Shown here: piece after piece, positions 53,361 to 63,264 of the stretch
How positions within the stretch are numbered: position 1 is the first letter of the stretch
Layout of the letters: every line of letters starts with the position of its first letter
Source of the DNA: an uncultured Pelagibacteraceae bacterium
GTDB lineage: Bacteria > Pseudomonadota > Alphaproteobacteria > Pelagibacterales > Pelagibacteraceae
Length of the DNA: 64,000 bases
Direction: 5' to 3'
Assembly (NCBI GenBank): GCA_902560075.1
Contig: CACEKE010000001.1
Coordinates: 275,207-339,206, forward strand
Position numbers and translations under genes: made by a program
Notes under the pieces: model-generated
The model's input: only the letters and a program-made list of their open reading frames with translations
What the model was told of the DNA's origin: nothing
Databases searched by the model: none

Positions 53361-54254
53361 ATGAAAATAAATGAAGTATTTATATTAGAGGAAAGAGGTG
53401 TCTTATATATTAATGGAGAAGATAAAGATACTTTTTTACAAAATCTGATTTCAAATGATATTAAAAAGGTTAGCGAGACAAATAGTTGCTTTGCATCACT
53501 TTTGACACCTCAAGGAAAATATTTATTTGAATTTATAATTACAAAACATAAAAAAGGATATTTTCTTGAATGTGAGAAAAAAACAATAGATGAGTTATTC
53601 ATAAAACTCAATTCATATAAGTTTAGATCAAAAGTTGAGATTTTAAATTTAAGTAATGAATTCGTAGTTGCTGTTTTGAGTAGAGAAAAATTTTTAACTT
53701 TAGAAAATAGCAAGGATGTGCTTGGGCACACAACTAAATTCAGGGAAGATCCTATTTATTTAGATCCAAGACACAAAGATTTAGGCGCAAGATTGATTAC
53801 AAATTTAGAAAAATTGCATTTATCTTTAAAATTATTAGAACTTAAGTCTTCAAATTTAGATGAATACTATTCTGTTAGTAATAAACTTGGAATTCCACAA
53901 ATTAATACAGATAAATTACAAAATAATTTATTTGGGATTGAATGTAATTTAAATGAGCTAAATGGTATTGATTTTAAAAAAGGCTGTTATGTTGGTCAAG
54001 AAAATACTGCAAGAATAAAATTAAAAGATAAGCTTTATAAAAGACTTTTTCCTGTTGAGGTAATTGAGGGTGATTTAAGTAAGGATAATATTATTCATCA
54101 TCAAAATACAGAATTAGGCAGGGTCTTAATAAATAATAAATTTCCATTCGCAATTATAAAATTTAAAGACAAGAATTTCGAATTTGAAAAAATATTTAAA
54201 TGTGGAAGTGCCTTGGTTAAAATTAAAAAACCTTATTGGTTTAAATTTGACTAG
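53361..54254 (+). CDS. ygfZ: tRNA-modifying protein YgfZ (folate-binding, GcvT-like)
   Basis: 297 residues with the defining KGCYVGQENTAR motif (residues 209-220, K-G-C-Y-x-G-Q-E) and an N-terminal LEERGVLYINGEDKDTFLQNLISNDI (key: R-G-V, F-L-Q-N-L-I-S-N-D). YgfZ uses tetrahydrofolate in Fe-S enzyme maintenance and tRNA thiolation. It is divergent from the amidohydrolase and shares its stop (CTAG) with the next gene on the other strand. Confidence 0.9.
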   Translation: MKINEVFILEERGVLYINGEDKDTFLQNLISNDIKKVSETNSCFASLLTPQGKYLFEFIITKHKKGYFLECEKKTIDELFIKLNSYKFRSKVEILNLSNEFVVAVLSREKFLTLENSKDVLGHTTKFREDPIYLDPRHKDLGARLITNLEKLHLSLKLLELKSSNLDEYYSVSNKLGIPQINTDKLQNNLFGIECNLNELNGIDFKKGCYVGQENTARIKLKDKLYKRLFPVEVIEGDLSKDNIIHHQNTELGRVLINNKFPFAIIKFKDKNFEFEKIFKCGSALVKIKKPYWFKFD

Positions 54255-54622
54255 TTTATAAATTTATTAAGGTCAGGTTTAAAATAACTTGGTCCTTTCA
54301 TAACTTTTCCGTGCTCATTATAAATTGGCTTCCCATCATCGCCAAGTTTACTCATATTCGAATTTTGCACTTCTTCAAAACATTTATCAAGGTTTATTCC
54401 GAAAGCATGACCGGCACCATATGTTACATATAATATATCAGTCAATGCATCAGCCACTTCCTTTATATTGTTCTCTTTAATTGCTAGTTTCAGTTCTTCT
54501 AATTCTTCCTCAATTAAACTTATTCTCAGCTTATTAATTTTTTCTGTTGATAACTCAGATTTATTTTTTAATTCTTGACCAAAAGTTTTCATGAAAATAC
54601 CAACCTTTTCAAAGTTTGTCAT
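54251..54622 (-). CDS. MazG-like nucleotide pyrophosphohydrolase
   Basis: 123 residues, all-alpha NTP-PPase type. The metal residues are in SLIEEELEELKLAI (E-x-x-E) and EVADALTDILYV (E-x-x-D). Such small enzymes hydrolyse (d)NTPs to monophosphates, for house-cleaning. A clear ribosome site (AAGGAT) precedes the ATG. Phosphoribosyl-ATP pyrophosphohydrolase-like use is possible but no his genes are near. Confidence 0.8.
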   Translation of the reverse strand: MTNFEKVGIFMKTFGQELKNKSELSTEKINKLRISLIEEELEELKLAIKENNIKEVADALTDILYVTYGAGHAFGINLDKCFEEVQNSNMSKLGDDGKPIYNEHGKVMKGPSYFKPDLNKFIN

Positions 54623-54708
54623 AATCCTTCCTTAGTTTAGTGTTACCTATGCTATTAATTTAATTACATTTATTGTATAAAATTAAAATATAATATTTGA
54701 TTCAAATT

Positions 54709-56100
54709 GTGAAAAAAAGAGAAGAAAAAGATAGTATTGGTTCGATTTATGTCCCTGGGGATAAGTATTGGGGGGCATCCACAGAAAGATCTAAAAAATA
54801 TTTTGATATTGGAGAAATTAAAGTTAGACCTGTATTAATTAAATCGATCGCATTAATAAAGAAATCAGCAGCAATAGTTCACAAAAGAGATGGTTTAATT
54901 GATGTAAAAATAGCTAATGCTATTATAAAGGCTTCTCAAGATATCATTTCTGGTAAGTTAAAAGATAACTTTCCTCTAAAAGTTTGGCAAACAGGCTCTG
55001 GAACACAAACGAATATGAATGTCAATGAGGTAATTTCAAATAGAGCTATCGAGATAATGGGTGGTAAAAAAGGTACGAAAAAACCTGTACATCCAAATGA
55101 TCACGTTAATAAATCTCAGTCAACAAACGATGTATTTCCCTCGGCAATACATATTGCAGTGGCAATGGAGACAAGAAATAAATTGTTACCATCATTGCTT
55201 TTGTTAAGTAAAGAATTAAAAAAAAAAGTTTCTAAATTTAAGAATATCGTAAAGATTGGAAGAACCCATCTTCAAGACGCAACACCTCTTACTTTAGGTC
55301 AAGAATTTTCAGGATATAACAATCAAGTAGAGGAGGGCATCTCTAGAATTAAAAATTCCTTGGAAGAAATATACTTCTTAGCTCAAGGTGGAACAGCTGT
55401 TGGAACAGGAATTAATACCAAAAAAAATTTTGATAAAAAAATAGTTAAAGAAATAAAAAAACAGTCAAAAATTAATTTTAAACCTGCTAAGAATAAGTTT
55501 TCAGCATTGGCAACACATGACGCTATAGTTAATTTTTCAGGAGTTCTTAATACTTTAGCCGTATCTTTAACAAAAATTGCGAATGATATAAGATTTTTAG
55601 GATCTGGACCAAGAGCAGGATATGGAGAATTAATTTTACCATCTAACGAACCTGGATCTTCAATAATGCCAGGAAAAGTCAACCCAACTCAATCAGAAGC
55701 TATAACGATGGTTTGTGCAAAGGTTATGGGTAATCACAGTGGCATAACAATTGCTGGTTCTAGCGGACATTTTGAATTAAATGTATTCAAACCGCTCATT
55801 GCTGAGAATGTATTACAATCAATTGATCTTTTAAGCGATAGCATTAAAAATTTTACAAAATATTGCGTAAAAGGAATTAAAGCAGATAAAACTAAAATAA
55901 AAGAATATTTAGATAACTCTTTAATGATGGTGACTGCTTTGGCACCTTACATAGGCTATGATAATGCGGCCACAATTGCAAAAAAAGCACTAAAGAATAA
56001 CTCTAGATTAAAAGATGAAGCAATAAAATCAGGACTAATTTCAGAAAAAGAATATAATAATATTGTTGATCCAAAAAAATTAATAAAACCTAATTTTTAA
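54709..56100 (+). CDS. fumC: Fumarate hydratase, class II
   Basis: 463 residues from the GTG at 54709 (VKKREEKDSIGSI, the usual FumC N-terminus); a TTG at 54697 adds four residues. GSGTQTNMNVNEV, HPNDHVNKSQSTNDVFPSAIHI, TPLTLGQEFSGY and the signature GSSIMPGKVNPTQ are complete. It hydrates fumarate to malate in the TCA cycle. The 3' end overlaps the convergent AsmA-like gene by 11 bases. Confidence 0.95.
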   Translation: MKKREEKDSIGSIYVPGDKYWGASTERSKKYFDIGEIKVRPVLIKSIALIKKSAAIVHKRDGLIDVKIANAIIKASQDIISGKLKDNFPLKVWQTGSGTQTNMNVNEVISNRAIEIMGGKKGTKKPVHPNDHVNKSQSTNDVFPSAIHIAVAMETRNKLLPSLLLLSKELKKKVSKFKNIVKIGRTHLQDATPLTLGQEFSGYNNQVEEGISRIKNSLEEIYFLAQGGTAVGTGINTKKNFDKKIVKEIKKQSKINFKPAKNKFSALATHDAIVNFSGVLNTLAVSLTKIANDIRFLGSGPRAGYGELILPSNEPGSSIMPGKVNPTQSEAITMVCAKVMGNHSGITIAGSSGHFELNVFKPLIAENVLQSIDLLSDSIKNFTKYCVKGIKADKTKIKEYLDNSLMMVTALAPYIGYDNAATIAKKALKNNSRLKDEAIKSGLISEKEYNNIVDPKKLIKPNF

Positions 56101-57487
56101 GTACAAATTCTTCTTTAATAATTTTTCTAAATTTTTGAAAATTGTCAAAGGTTTTTCTATCTAATAAATTAAAATTTTTTAACTTAAATTCAAATTCAGA
56201 TGGTTCATTGAAACTTAATTCAGAAATAGAATATATATTTTTATCTATATTTTTTTCAAAAATTAAGAATATTTTTTCTACTTTTTTTCTATTTTTAATA
56301 GGGATTGAAAATCTTCTAAATAATTCGTCCTGGTTTGATACATTAAGTTCAATTAGAGATGTAAAAAAAATTTCACCTTTTTGCTCAAAGAAAAAGCTTT
56401 TTAACATTTTAATGTTACCAATATTTCTAATTTTTAGATTATTATTTAATATATTTATTTTAGTATCTGACATTTCAAATTCGATATATCCTGATTTAAA
56501 ATACGCATTTTTGATATCTTCGAAATTAAGCCTAATAGTACCATTTAAATTTTTATGAATATTTTCTTTATTAAAATAATAATTGTATAAAATACTATTT
56601 ATTATTGAATTTATATTTTGTTCATTAATACCTATATCAAGGTCTAGTGAAAAAGGTTTTAGTTCAATTACACCACCAATTGAAGCTATTTGTTTATTGG
56701 TTTTTTCAGGAATAAACTTTATTAATTTGTTATTATAAAAATAATCTGCATCAATTTTATAATTTAAAAATGTGGTTCTTAAGCTGCCAACTTTCTTATT
56801 TTTGTTAGAAGTATTTAATTTATTTTCAAAATTCAAATTTGGCTTTTTAAAATTTAATTCAAAATTTGTAAGATGTTTATTATTTAAGTCCATACTCCAA
56901 TTAAAATTGAAATTTGTATCAAATAAATTTCCTAAAATTCTAAGTTTTTTTTGATTTGATTTATTGTTAGAAAAATATGATAAATCTTTTAATACTGCTA
57001 TAGTTGATACTTGATTTTTATGGTTAGTGTAAAAAAACTTCGATTTTTTTATAATTACTTTTTTATTTTGATTTTGCATTAAATGATTTAGAAAAAGATT
57101 GAAAGTTTCTTTATTAAAATTAAAATTTACATTTTTCAAAACAATCTTGTTTACAGTCAAATCGTTTTTTTTATATAAATTAAAAAAAGGGACGTATATT
57201 TTTGAATTTTCTGGAGAAGCAATAAGAGAATCTTTTTTTTCGTCTAAACTAAGATCAAACTTTTCTAAGACTAAATGAGGTGATGGAACAAATCTATATT
57301 TTATTTTTGAAATTTTTGAAAGTCTTATACCAAAATCTGATTCGACTTGTGTTTCTATTTTTTTAATAAATTTTGAGTAATCAAATAAGGATGGTATTGA
57401 TAAAATAATCAAAAATGAAAAAAAAACACCGAAAAAAATTATAAAAACAAGCTGAAACGAACTGAATTTATGGAAAATTTTTCTCAT
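56090..57487 (-). CDS. AsmA-like membrane-anchored protein
   Basis: 465 residues. One N-terminal membrane helix (residues 15-32) is followed by SIPSLFDYSKFIKKIETQVESDFGIRLSKISKIKYRFVPSPHLVLEKFDL, the pattern (Y-x-x-x-I-x-x-x-V...G-x-x-x...P-x-P-x-L-x-L-x-x) seen at the start of AsmA-family proteins; the rest is beta-rich periplasmic sequence. AsmA relatives move phospholipid between membranes. The very high Asn/Lys content reduces certainty. Divergent from uvrD with 37 bases between. Confidence 0.6.
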   Translation of the reverse strand: MRKIFHKFSSFQLVFIIFFGVFFSFLIILSIPSLFDYSKFIKKIETQVESDFGIRLSKISKIKYRFVPSPHLVLEKFDLSLDEKKDSLIASPENSKIYVPFFNLYKKNDLTVNKIVLKNVNFNFNKETFNLFLNHLMQNQNKKVIIKKSKFFYTNHKNQVSTIAVLKDLSYFSNNKSNQKKLRILGNLFDTNFNFNWSMDLNNKHLTNFELNFKKPNLNFENKLNTSNKNKKVGSLRTTFLNYKIDADYFYNNKLIKFIPEKTNKQIASIGGVIELKPFSLDLDIGINEQNINSIINSILYNYYFNKENIHKNLNGTIRLNFEDIKNAYFKSGYIEFEMSDTKINILNNNLKIRNIGNIKMLKSFFFEQKGEIFFTSLIELNVSNQDELFRRFSIPIKNRKKVEKIFLIFEKNIDKNIYSISELSFNEPSEFEFKLKNFNLLDRKTFDNFQKFRKIIKEEFVLKN

Positions 57488-57524
57488 ATAATTTTAAGAC
57501 TTATACTATAAAAAATATAATTAT

Positions 57525-59546
57525 ATGAAAAATAAAGAATATCTAAATGGCCTTAATAATGAGCAAAGGGAAGCTGTATCATATTTAGATGGACCTTTAT
57601 TAATTGTAGCCGGTGCAGGATCCGGGAAGACAAAAGTTCTGACATCTAAAATTGCACATATAATAGAGGAAAAAAAAGCATTTCCTAATCAAATTCTAGC
57701 TGTAACTTTTACGAATAAAGCTGCAAAAGAAATGCAAAATAGAGTAAGCGAAATATTAAAAAAAAATTCCTCAGGCTTATCCTGGCTTGGAACTTTTCAT
57801 TCAATAAGTGCAAAGCTTTTAAGAAAACATGCGAAAGCAGTTGGTTTAAATTATAATTTTACAATCTTAGATACAGATGACCAAATAAGGTTAATTAAAA
57901 ATATTTGTAAAGCCGAGAATATAGATGTTAAAAAAATTTCTCCAAATTATATTATCTCAGTAATTGATAAGTGGAAAAACAAAGGCTGGTATCCTTTAGA
58001 TGTAGAGATTAAAAAATCCGAACTCTTGGAAAGACAATTTTTAAATGTTTATAAAATATATCAACAAAAACTACTTGATTTAAATGCGTGCGACTTTGGA
58101 GATTTAATTTTACATTGTGTTAAAATTTTTGAAAATAACGAAGATATATGTAAAATTTATTCTAATAATTTTAAATATATTTTAGTTGATGAATATCAAG
58201 ATACTAATGTAATTCAAAGCAAATGGTTAAACTATTTAAGTTCGCATCATAAAAACTTATGTTGTGTTGGCGATGATGATCAATCAATCTACAGTTGGAG
58301 AGGAGCGGAAATTAAGAATTTTTTAGAATTTGATAAATATTACGAAAATACTAAAATAATTAGATTAGAAAAAAATTATAGATCAACCCAAAATATTTTG
58401 AACACAGCATCTTTTTTAATTGAAAATAATAAAAATCGTGTTGGAAAAAAGATCTATACCGATGGAGAAAAGGGTGATTTGATAAACTTAAGTTGTTATA
58501 AAAGTGGAAAAGATGAGGCAATAAATGTCGGAGATAAAATAGAAAGTCTAAAAAATGAGTTTGGATTTAATAATATGGCCATATTGGTTAGAGCCATATT
58601 TCAGACTCGTGAGTTTGAGGAGAGGTTTCTTAAAATAGGTATACCTTACAGAATTATTGGGGGTATAAAATTTTATGAGAGAGCAGAAATAAAAGATTGT
58701 CTTAGCTATTTACGAATTGTTAATCAGCATAAAGATGACCTTGCATTTGAAAGAATTGTAAATGTCCCAAAAAGGTCAATTGGTGATACCACTATAAATA
58801 CTATCAGTAATTATGCAAAATCAAATAAAATTTCTCTTATGGATTCATCAAAAAAATTATTAGAGTTAAATAAAATAAAGCCCAAAACTAAAATTGGATT
58901 GTCATCAATAATTAAGTTAATAGAAAAATGGTCAAGAGATCATTTAAACGGAACAAACCATGTGAAATTACTGCAAACAATTATGGACGAGTCTGGATAT
59001 AGCTCAATGTTAAAAAATAAAAAAGATTTAGATAACGAAAATAGAGTAGAAAATATTAAAGAACTAATGAATGCAATGAAGGAGTTTGACAATCTTGATA
59101 GTTTTTTAGAACATGTGTCTTTAGCAACATCAATTGATCAAGATTGGGAGGGACAGAAAGTTAATTTAATGACAATGCATGCTTCGAAAGGACTTGAGTT
59201 TGATGTTGTGTTTTTACCGGGATGGGAGGAAGGCCTGTTTCCACATCAAAAATCAATTGAGGAAAAAGGGGATAAAGGTTTGGAGGAAGAAAGAAGATTG
59301 GCTTACGTTGGGATTACACGGGCGAAAAAATTAGTTAACGTCTCATTCTCAATGAATAGATTTTATCAGGGCGACTGGATGGATAGTATGGCATCAAGAT
59401 TTGTTGAGGAACTTCCAGAAGAAAATATTGAAAAAAACATTCAAAACGAAAATGAAGTAGCAGATTTTGAATTTAATCAAGACGTTGAATTTGAAAGCGA
59501 AATAAAGAGCCCTGGATGGCTAAGATATCAAAAAAGACTGAAATAA
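57525..59546 (+). CDS. uvrD: UvrD/PcrA-type superfamily I DNA helicase
   Basis: 673 residues, slightly shorter than the usual 720. Helicase motifs in order: Q-motif LNNEQREAV, Walker A AGAGSGKTKVL, AVTFTNKAAKEM, LVDEYQDTN, GDDDQSIYSWRGA, LEKNYRST, VNLMTMHASKGLEFDVVFLPGWEEG, and RRLAYVGITRAKK. It unwinds DNA in excision and mismatch repair. Two bases separate it from pepP. Confidence 0.95.
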   Translation: MKNKEYLNGLNNEQREAVSYLDGPLLIVAGAGSGKTKVLTSKIAHIIEEKKAFPNQILAVTFTNKAAKEMQNRVSEILKKNSSGLSWLGTFHSISAKLLRKHAKAVGLNYNFTILDTDDQIRLIKNICKAENIDVKKISPNYIISVIDKWKNKGWYPLDVEIKKSELLERQFLNVYKIYQQKLLDLNACDFGDLILHCVKIFENNEDICKIYSNNFKYILVDEYQDTNVIQSKWLNYLSSHHKNLCCVGDDDQSIYSWRGAEIKNFLEFDKYYENTKIIRLEKNYRSTQNILNTASFLIENNKNRVGKKIYTDGEKGDLINLSCYKSGKDEAINVGDKIESLKNEFGFNNMAILVRAIFQTREFEERFLKIGIPYRIIGGIKFYERAEIKDCLSYLRIVNQHKDDLAFERIVNVPKRSIGDTTINTISNYAKSNKISLMDSSKKLLELNKIKPKTKIGLSSIIKLIEKWSRDHLNGTNHVKLLQTIMDESGYSSMLKNKKDLDNENRVENIKELMNAMKEFDNLDSFLEHVSLATSIDQDWEGQKVNLMTMHASKGLEFDVVFLPGWEEGLFPHQKSIEEKGDKGLEEERRLAYVGITRAKKLVNVSFSMNRFYQGDWMDSMASRFVEELPEENIEKNIQNENEVADFEFNQDVEFESEIKSPGWLRYQKRLK

Positions 59547-59547
59547 A

Positions 59548-61251
59548 ATGTACATCAAAATCGTAAAAAGGTTAATAAATTTTTATGATATTGATGGTTA
59601 TATAATTCCTAAAAATGATGAATATTTTTCAGAGTATTCTAATCCTAATAGACTGGAAGCTGTAACAGGCTTTACTGGATCAGCTGGTCTTGCAATTATT
59701 CTAAAAACTAAGAATTATTTATTCGTAGATGGTAGATATACTCTACAAGCACAAAGGCAAAGCGGATCAAATTTTAATATTTTTGAGGTACCAAAATTCA
59801 ATCCAAAATTTGTATTAAAAAACTCTGCAAAATTTTTAAAACTCGGGTTTGATCCTAGTTTATTTACTAGCAATTTTTTAAGAAAAAACTTTTCTGAATA
59901 CTGTTCTTTAATTCCAATTAAAGAAAATTTTACGAATAGATTCATTAATCAATTTAACCGAGGATCAAAAAATAGTTTTTTTGCTTTAAACGAAAAAATA
60001 ACAGGGGAAAGATGGCAATCTAAAGTTGGTAGATTAATTAAGTATTTAAAAAAAAGAAAAATTAATAATCTATTTATAAGTGCTCCCGAGAATGTTGCTT
60101 GGTTATTAAATATCAGAGGTTATGATAATCCCAATAGTCCAATTCCAAACTGTAAATTAATTTTGCAAAATACAGGAAAAATTCATTTAATTGCAGATGT
60201 AAAAAAGTTAGAGAAAATAAAAAAAATCAAAATATTTAAAAAATTAAAATTCATAAAAAAAGAAAATTTTTACAAATTACTTTTAAAATTAGAAGGTGAA
60301 AAATTTCAAATAGATGAATCAACATGCTCTATTTTAGAGGAAAATTTAATTAAAAATAATTTTAAAGTTACAAAGACACTGGATCCTATATACAAACTAA
60401 AATCTATAAAAAATTCAGTAGAGATTAATAATACAAAAAATATTCATATTGATGATGGAGTTGCAGTTACCAAATTTTTATATTGGATAAAATATAAAAA
60501 TAAAAAAAAAATATCTGAGATAGGAGCAGAAAAAAAGTTGGAAAAATTTAGAAAAAAAAGTAATAAATATTTATATCCAAGCTTTGAAACAATATCAGCT
60601 AGCGGCTCTAATGGATCAATCATACATTATAAGGCTACAAAAAATTCTAATAAAATTTTAAATTTCAAAGATTTGTATTTATGTGACTCAGGTGGGCAAT
60701 ATAAGTATGGCACAACGGACATTACAAGAACAATTTGTTTTAGTAATCAAAGTCGCAAAATAAAAGAAAACTTTACTAGAGTTCTAAAAGGACATATTGC
60801 TGTTGCAAAAGCAAATTTAAATAAATTCAACAAAGGAAATACGATTGATAAATTAGCTAGATATTCGTTAAAAATAAAAAAATTAGATTATTCACATGGA
60901 ACTGGTCATGGCGTAGGTTACTTCTTAAATGTTCACGAAGGTCCTCAAGCCATATCTAAATTTAACACAGTAAAATTGGAAGATGGAATGATTTTGAGTA
61001 ATGAACCTGGCTATTATAAAAAAAATAAATATGGAATAAGAATTGAAAATCTTATTTATGTTAGGAAAAATAAAAAAAAATTGCAGTTTGAAAATTTAAC
61101 ACTGGCACCCATAGATAAGGATTTGATAGATTTTAAGTTACTCTCTATTGAAGAGAAACAATATTTATATGATTATCATAAAGAGGTTTATTCGAAATTA
61201 AAAAATTATCTTAATTTTGAAGAAAAAATCTGGTTAAAAAATTTATTTTAA
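59548..61251 (+). CDS. pepP: Xaa-Pro aminopeptidase (M24B, aminopeptidase P type)
   Basis: 567 residues: creatinase-like N-terminal domains (GSAGLAIILKTKNYLFVDGRYTLQA at about residue 45) and an M24 pita-bread domain with metal residues in CDSGGQYKYGTTDITRT (two Asp), HGTGHGVGYFLNVHEGP (His), NEPGYYKKNKYGIRIENL (Glu) and a last Glu after it. It removes N-terminal residues before proline. The 3' end overlaps ligA by 9 bases. Confidence 0.92.
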   Translation: MYIKIVKRLINFYDIDGYIIPKNDEYFSEYSNPNRLEAVTGFTGSAGLAIILKTKNYLFVDGRYTLQAQRQSGSNFNIFEVPKFNPKFVLKNSAKFLKLGFDPSLFTSNFLRKNFSEYCSLIPIKENFTNRFINQFNRGSKNSFFALNEKITGERWQSKVGRLIKYLKKRKINNLFISAPENVAWLLNIRGYDNPNSPIPNCKLILQNTGKIHLIADVKKLEKIKKIKIFKKLKFIKKENFYKLLLKLEGEKFQIDESTCSILEENLIKNNFKVTKTLDPIYKLKSIKNSVEINNTKNIHIDDGVAVTKFLYWIKYKNKKKISEIGAEKKLEKFRKKSNKYLYPSFETISASGSNGSIIHYKATKNSNKILNFKDLYLCDSGGQYKYGTTDITRTICFSNQSRKIKENFTRVLKGHIAVAKANLNKFNKGNTIDKLARYSLKIKKLDYSHGTGHGVGYFLNVHEGPQAISKFNTVKLEDGMILSNEPGYYKKNKYGIRIENLIYVRKNKKKLQFENLTLAPIDKDLIDFKLLSIEEKQYLYDYHKEVYSKLKNYLNFEEKIWLKNLF

Positions 61252-63261
61252 CAACTGATTAAAATCATTTTGATCTAAAACTTTTATTTTTAATTCTTTT
61301 GCTTTAATAAGTTTATTTTTGGTGGGATTATCTCCTGTTATTAAATAATCTAATTTACTATTTACTGAACTTAAAATTTTGCCTGCATTCTGCTCAATAA
61401 TTGATTTAATCTCGGCTCTGCTTATGCCCTCTAACTTTCCTGTTATTAAAAATGATTTATTTTTAAGTTTACCATTTTTGTTTTTTACTAAATTTTTGAT
61501 TTTCATAACTTTTGCGAGTTTACTTATGATCTCTAAATTAACTTTATTTGAAAAAAAACTTCTCAAAGATTTAATTTGAGTGTCCCCTATTCCGTCTGTA
61601 TTTAAAAGAATATCAAAATCGTATGTGTTATCTATTTTTAATAAGTTATCTATATTTTTAATTGTATTTGAGATTAATTTTGCAGACTCTTGTCCAATAT
61701 GTCTAATACCTAAAGAATAAATTAATTTATCGATTGTTGTATTTTTAGACTTTTCAATTGAAAATTTTAAATTGGATACAGAAAGATCTCCCCATCCTTC
61801 CAAATTTTTTATTTTATCGTAGTCTAGATTATAAATATCGAAAGGTGTTCTAATCATCTTTAAATCCCAAAAATTTTCAACTACTTTTTTTCCTAAACCA
61901 TCAATATTTAATGCATCCTTAGATATAAAATGTTTAATTTTTTCGACTGATATTTTATCACATTCGTAACCTTCTGCTGGACATCTTTTAACTGCATCGA
62001 ACTTCTTTGTCAGAGGATTGAATTCTTTAACAATTTTTCTTCCGCATGATGGACATTGATTTGGAAATATATATTTTTTGGAATTTTTTGGTCTTAAATT
62101 TTTATCAACAGAAATCACATGTGGGATTACATCTCCTGCTCTTTCGATTTTAACAGTGTCTCCAACCCTTATATCTTTTCTGTTTATTTCATCCTCGTTA
62201 TGCAAAGATGCGTTTGAGACAACCACTCCTCCAATATTAACAGGCTTTACTTTTGCGACAGGTGTAAGTGCACCAGTTCTGCCGACTTGAATTTCGATTT
62301 TTTCAATTATTGTTGTCGAACTTTTTGCTGAAAATTTATGCGCTATAGCCCATCTTGGGGCATTAGCAACATTCCCAAGTCTAGACTGTAGTTTTAGGTC
62401 ATTAACTTTATAAACTAATCCATCCGTATCATACTCTATATCAAAGCGTTTTTTTTCAAAATTTTCATGATTTTTAGTTAGCTCTTGGACTCCAGTAATT
62501 ACTTTATTAAATTGACTTGTTTTAAATCCCCACTTTGACAGTGAAAAAATAAAATCTGACTGTTTTTTAAAAAAATTACTATCAAAGTATCCAAAGCTAT
62601 AAGCAATAAATCTAAGTGGAATTTTTTTTGTTTGATTTGGATCCTTTTGTCTTAAAGATCCAGAAGCAGCATTTCTCGCATTAGCAAATTTATCTTTTAA
62701 TTTTTCAAAGTCTTTATTTGTTATAAATACTTCGCCTCTTATGTCTATGTCGTCAGGAAAATCTTTATGCTTTATTTTCTGGGGTATGTCGTTGATGGTT
62801 TTAAGATTTTCAGTTATAAGCTCTCCTATTTCTCCATCACCCCTTGACAAGCCAAATAATAACCTTCCATTTTTGTAAGTTAAAGATGCAGATATGCCAT
62901 CTATTTTTGGCTCAACGCTGTATTCGAATGACTTATTTTTATCTAAGTTTAAATAATTACAAATTTTTTTCTCAAAGTTAACTAAATCCTCTTCATCAAA
63001 TGCATTAGACAAAGATAACATTTTTTCTCTGTGCGCAGACTTTTTAAAATTTCTGGATGGTTTGAAACCTACAGTTTTTGAAGGAGAGTTACTATCATTT
63101 AAAAAATTATACTGTTTCTCTAATTTTAAAATTTCTTCTTTTAAATTATCATAATCTTTATCTGAAATTTTTGGATTACTCTTATCATAATATAAAAGAT
63201 TATGTTTTTGTAATAACTTAATTTTTTTTTGATATTCACTCTTAATTTTCTTTTCACTCAT
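61243..63261 (-). CDS. ligA: NAD-dependent DNA ligase
   Basis: 672 residues, full length. The adenylated lysine is K119 in YSVEPKIDGIS, followed by the OB-fold, a four-cysteine zinc finger (CPSCGRK and RCPAEGYEC), helix-hairpin-helix repeats and a C-terminal BRCT domain (from about residue 590, LITGKLEGISRAEIKS). It seals nicks in replication. Three bases separate it from bamD upstream. Confidence 0.97.
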   Translation of the reverse strand: MSEKKIKSEYQKKIKLLQKHNLLYYDKSNPKISDKDYDNLKEEILKLEKQYNFLNDSNSPSKTVGFKPSRNFKKSAHREKMLSLSNAFDEEDLVNFEKKICNYLNLDKNKSFEYSVEPKIDGISASLTYKNGRLLFGLSRGDGEIGELITENLKTINDIPQKIKHKDFPDDIDIRGEVFITNKDFEKLKDKFANARNAASGSLRQKDPNQTKKIPLRFIAYSFGYFDSNFFKKQSDFIFSLSKWGFKTSQFNKVITGVQELTKNHENFEKKRFDIEYDTDGLVYKVNDLKLQSRLGNVANAPRWAIAHKFSAKSSTTIIEKIEIQVGRTGALTPVAKVKPVNIGGVVVSNASLHNEDEINRKDIRVGDTVKIERAGDVIPHVISVDKNLRPKNSKKYIFPNQCPSCGRKIVKEFNPLTKKFDAVKRCPAEGYECDKISVEKIKHFISKDALNIDGLGKKVVENFWDLKMIRTPFDIYNLDYDKIKNLEGWGDLSVSNLKFSIEKSKNTTIDKLIYSLGIRHIGQESAKLISNTIKNIDNLLKIDNTYDFDILLNTDGIGDTQIKSLRSFFSNKVNLEIISKLAKVMKIKNLVKNKNGKLKNKSFLITGKLEGISRAEIKSIIEQNAGKILSSVNSKLDYLITGDNPTKNKLIKAKELKIKVLDQNDFNQLLK

Positions 63262-63264
63262 ACT

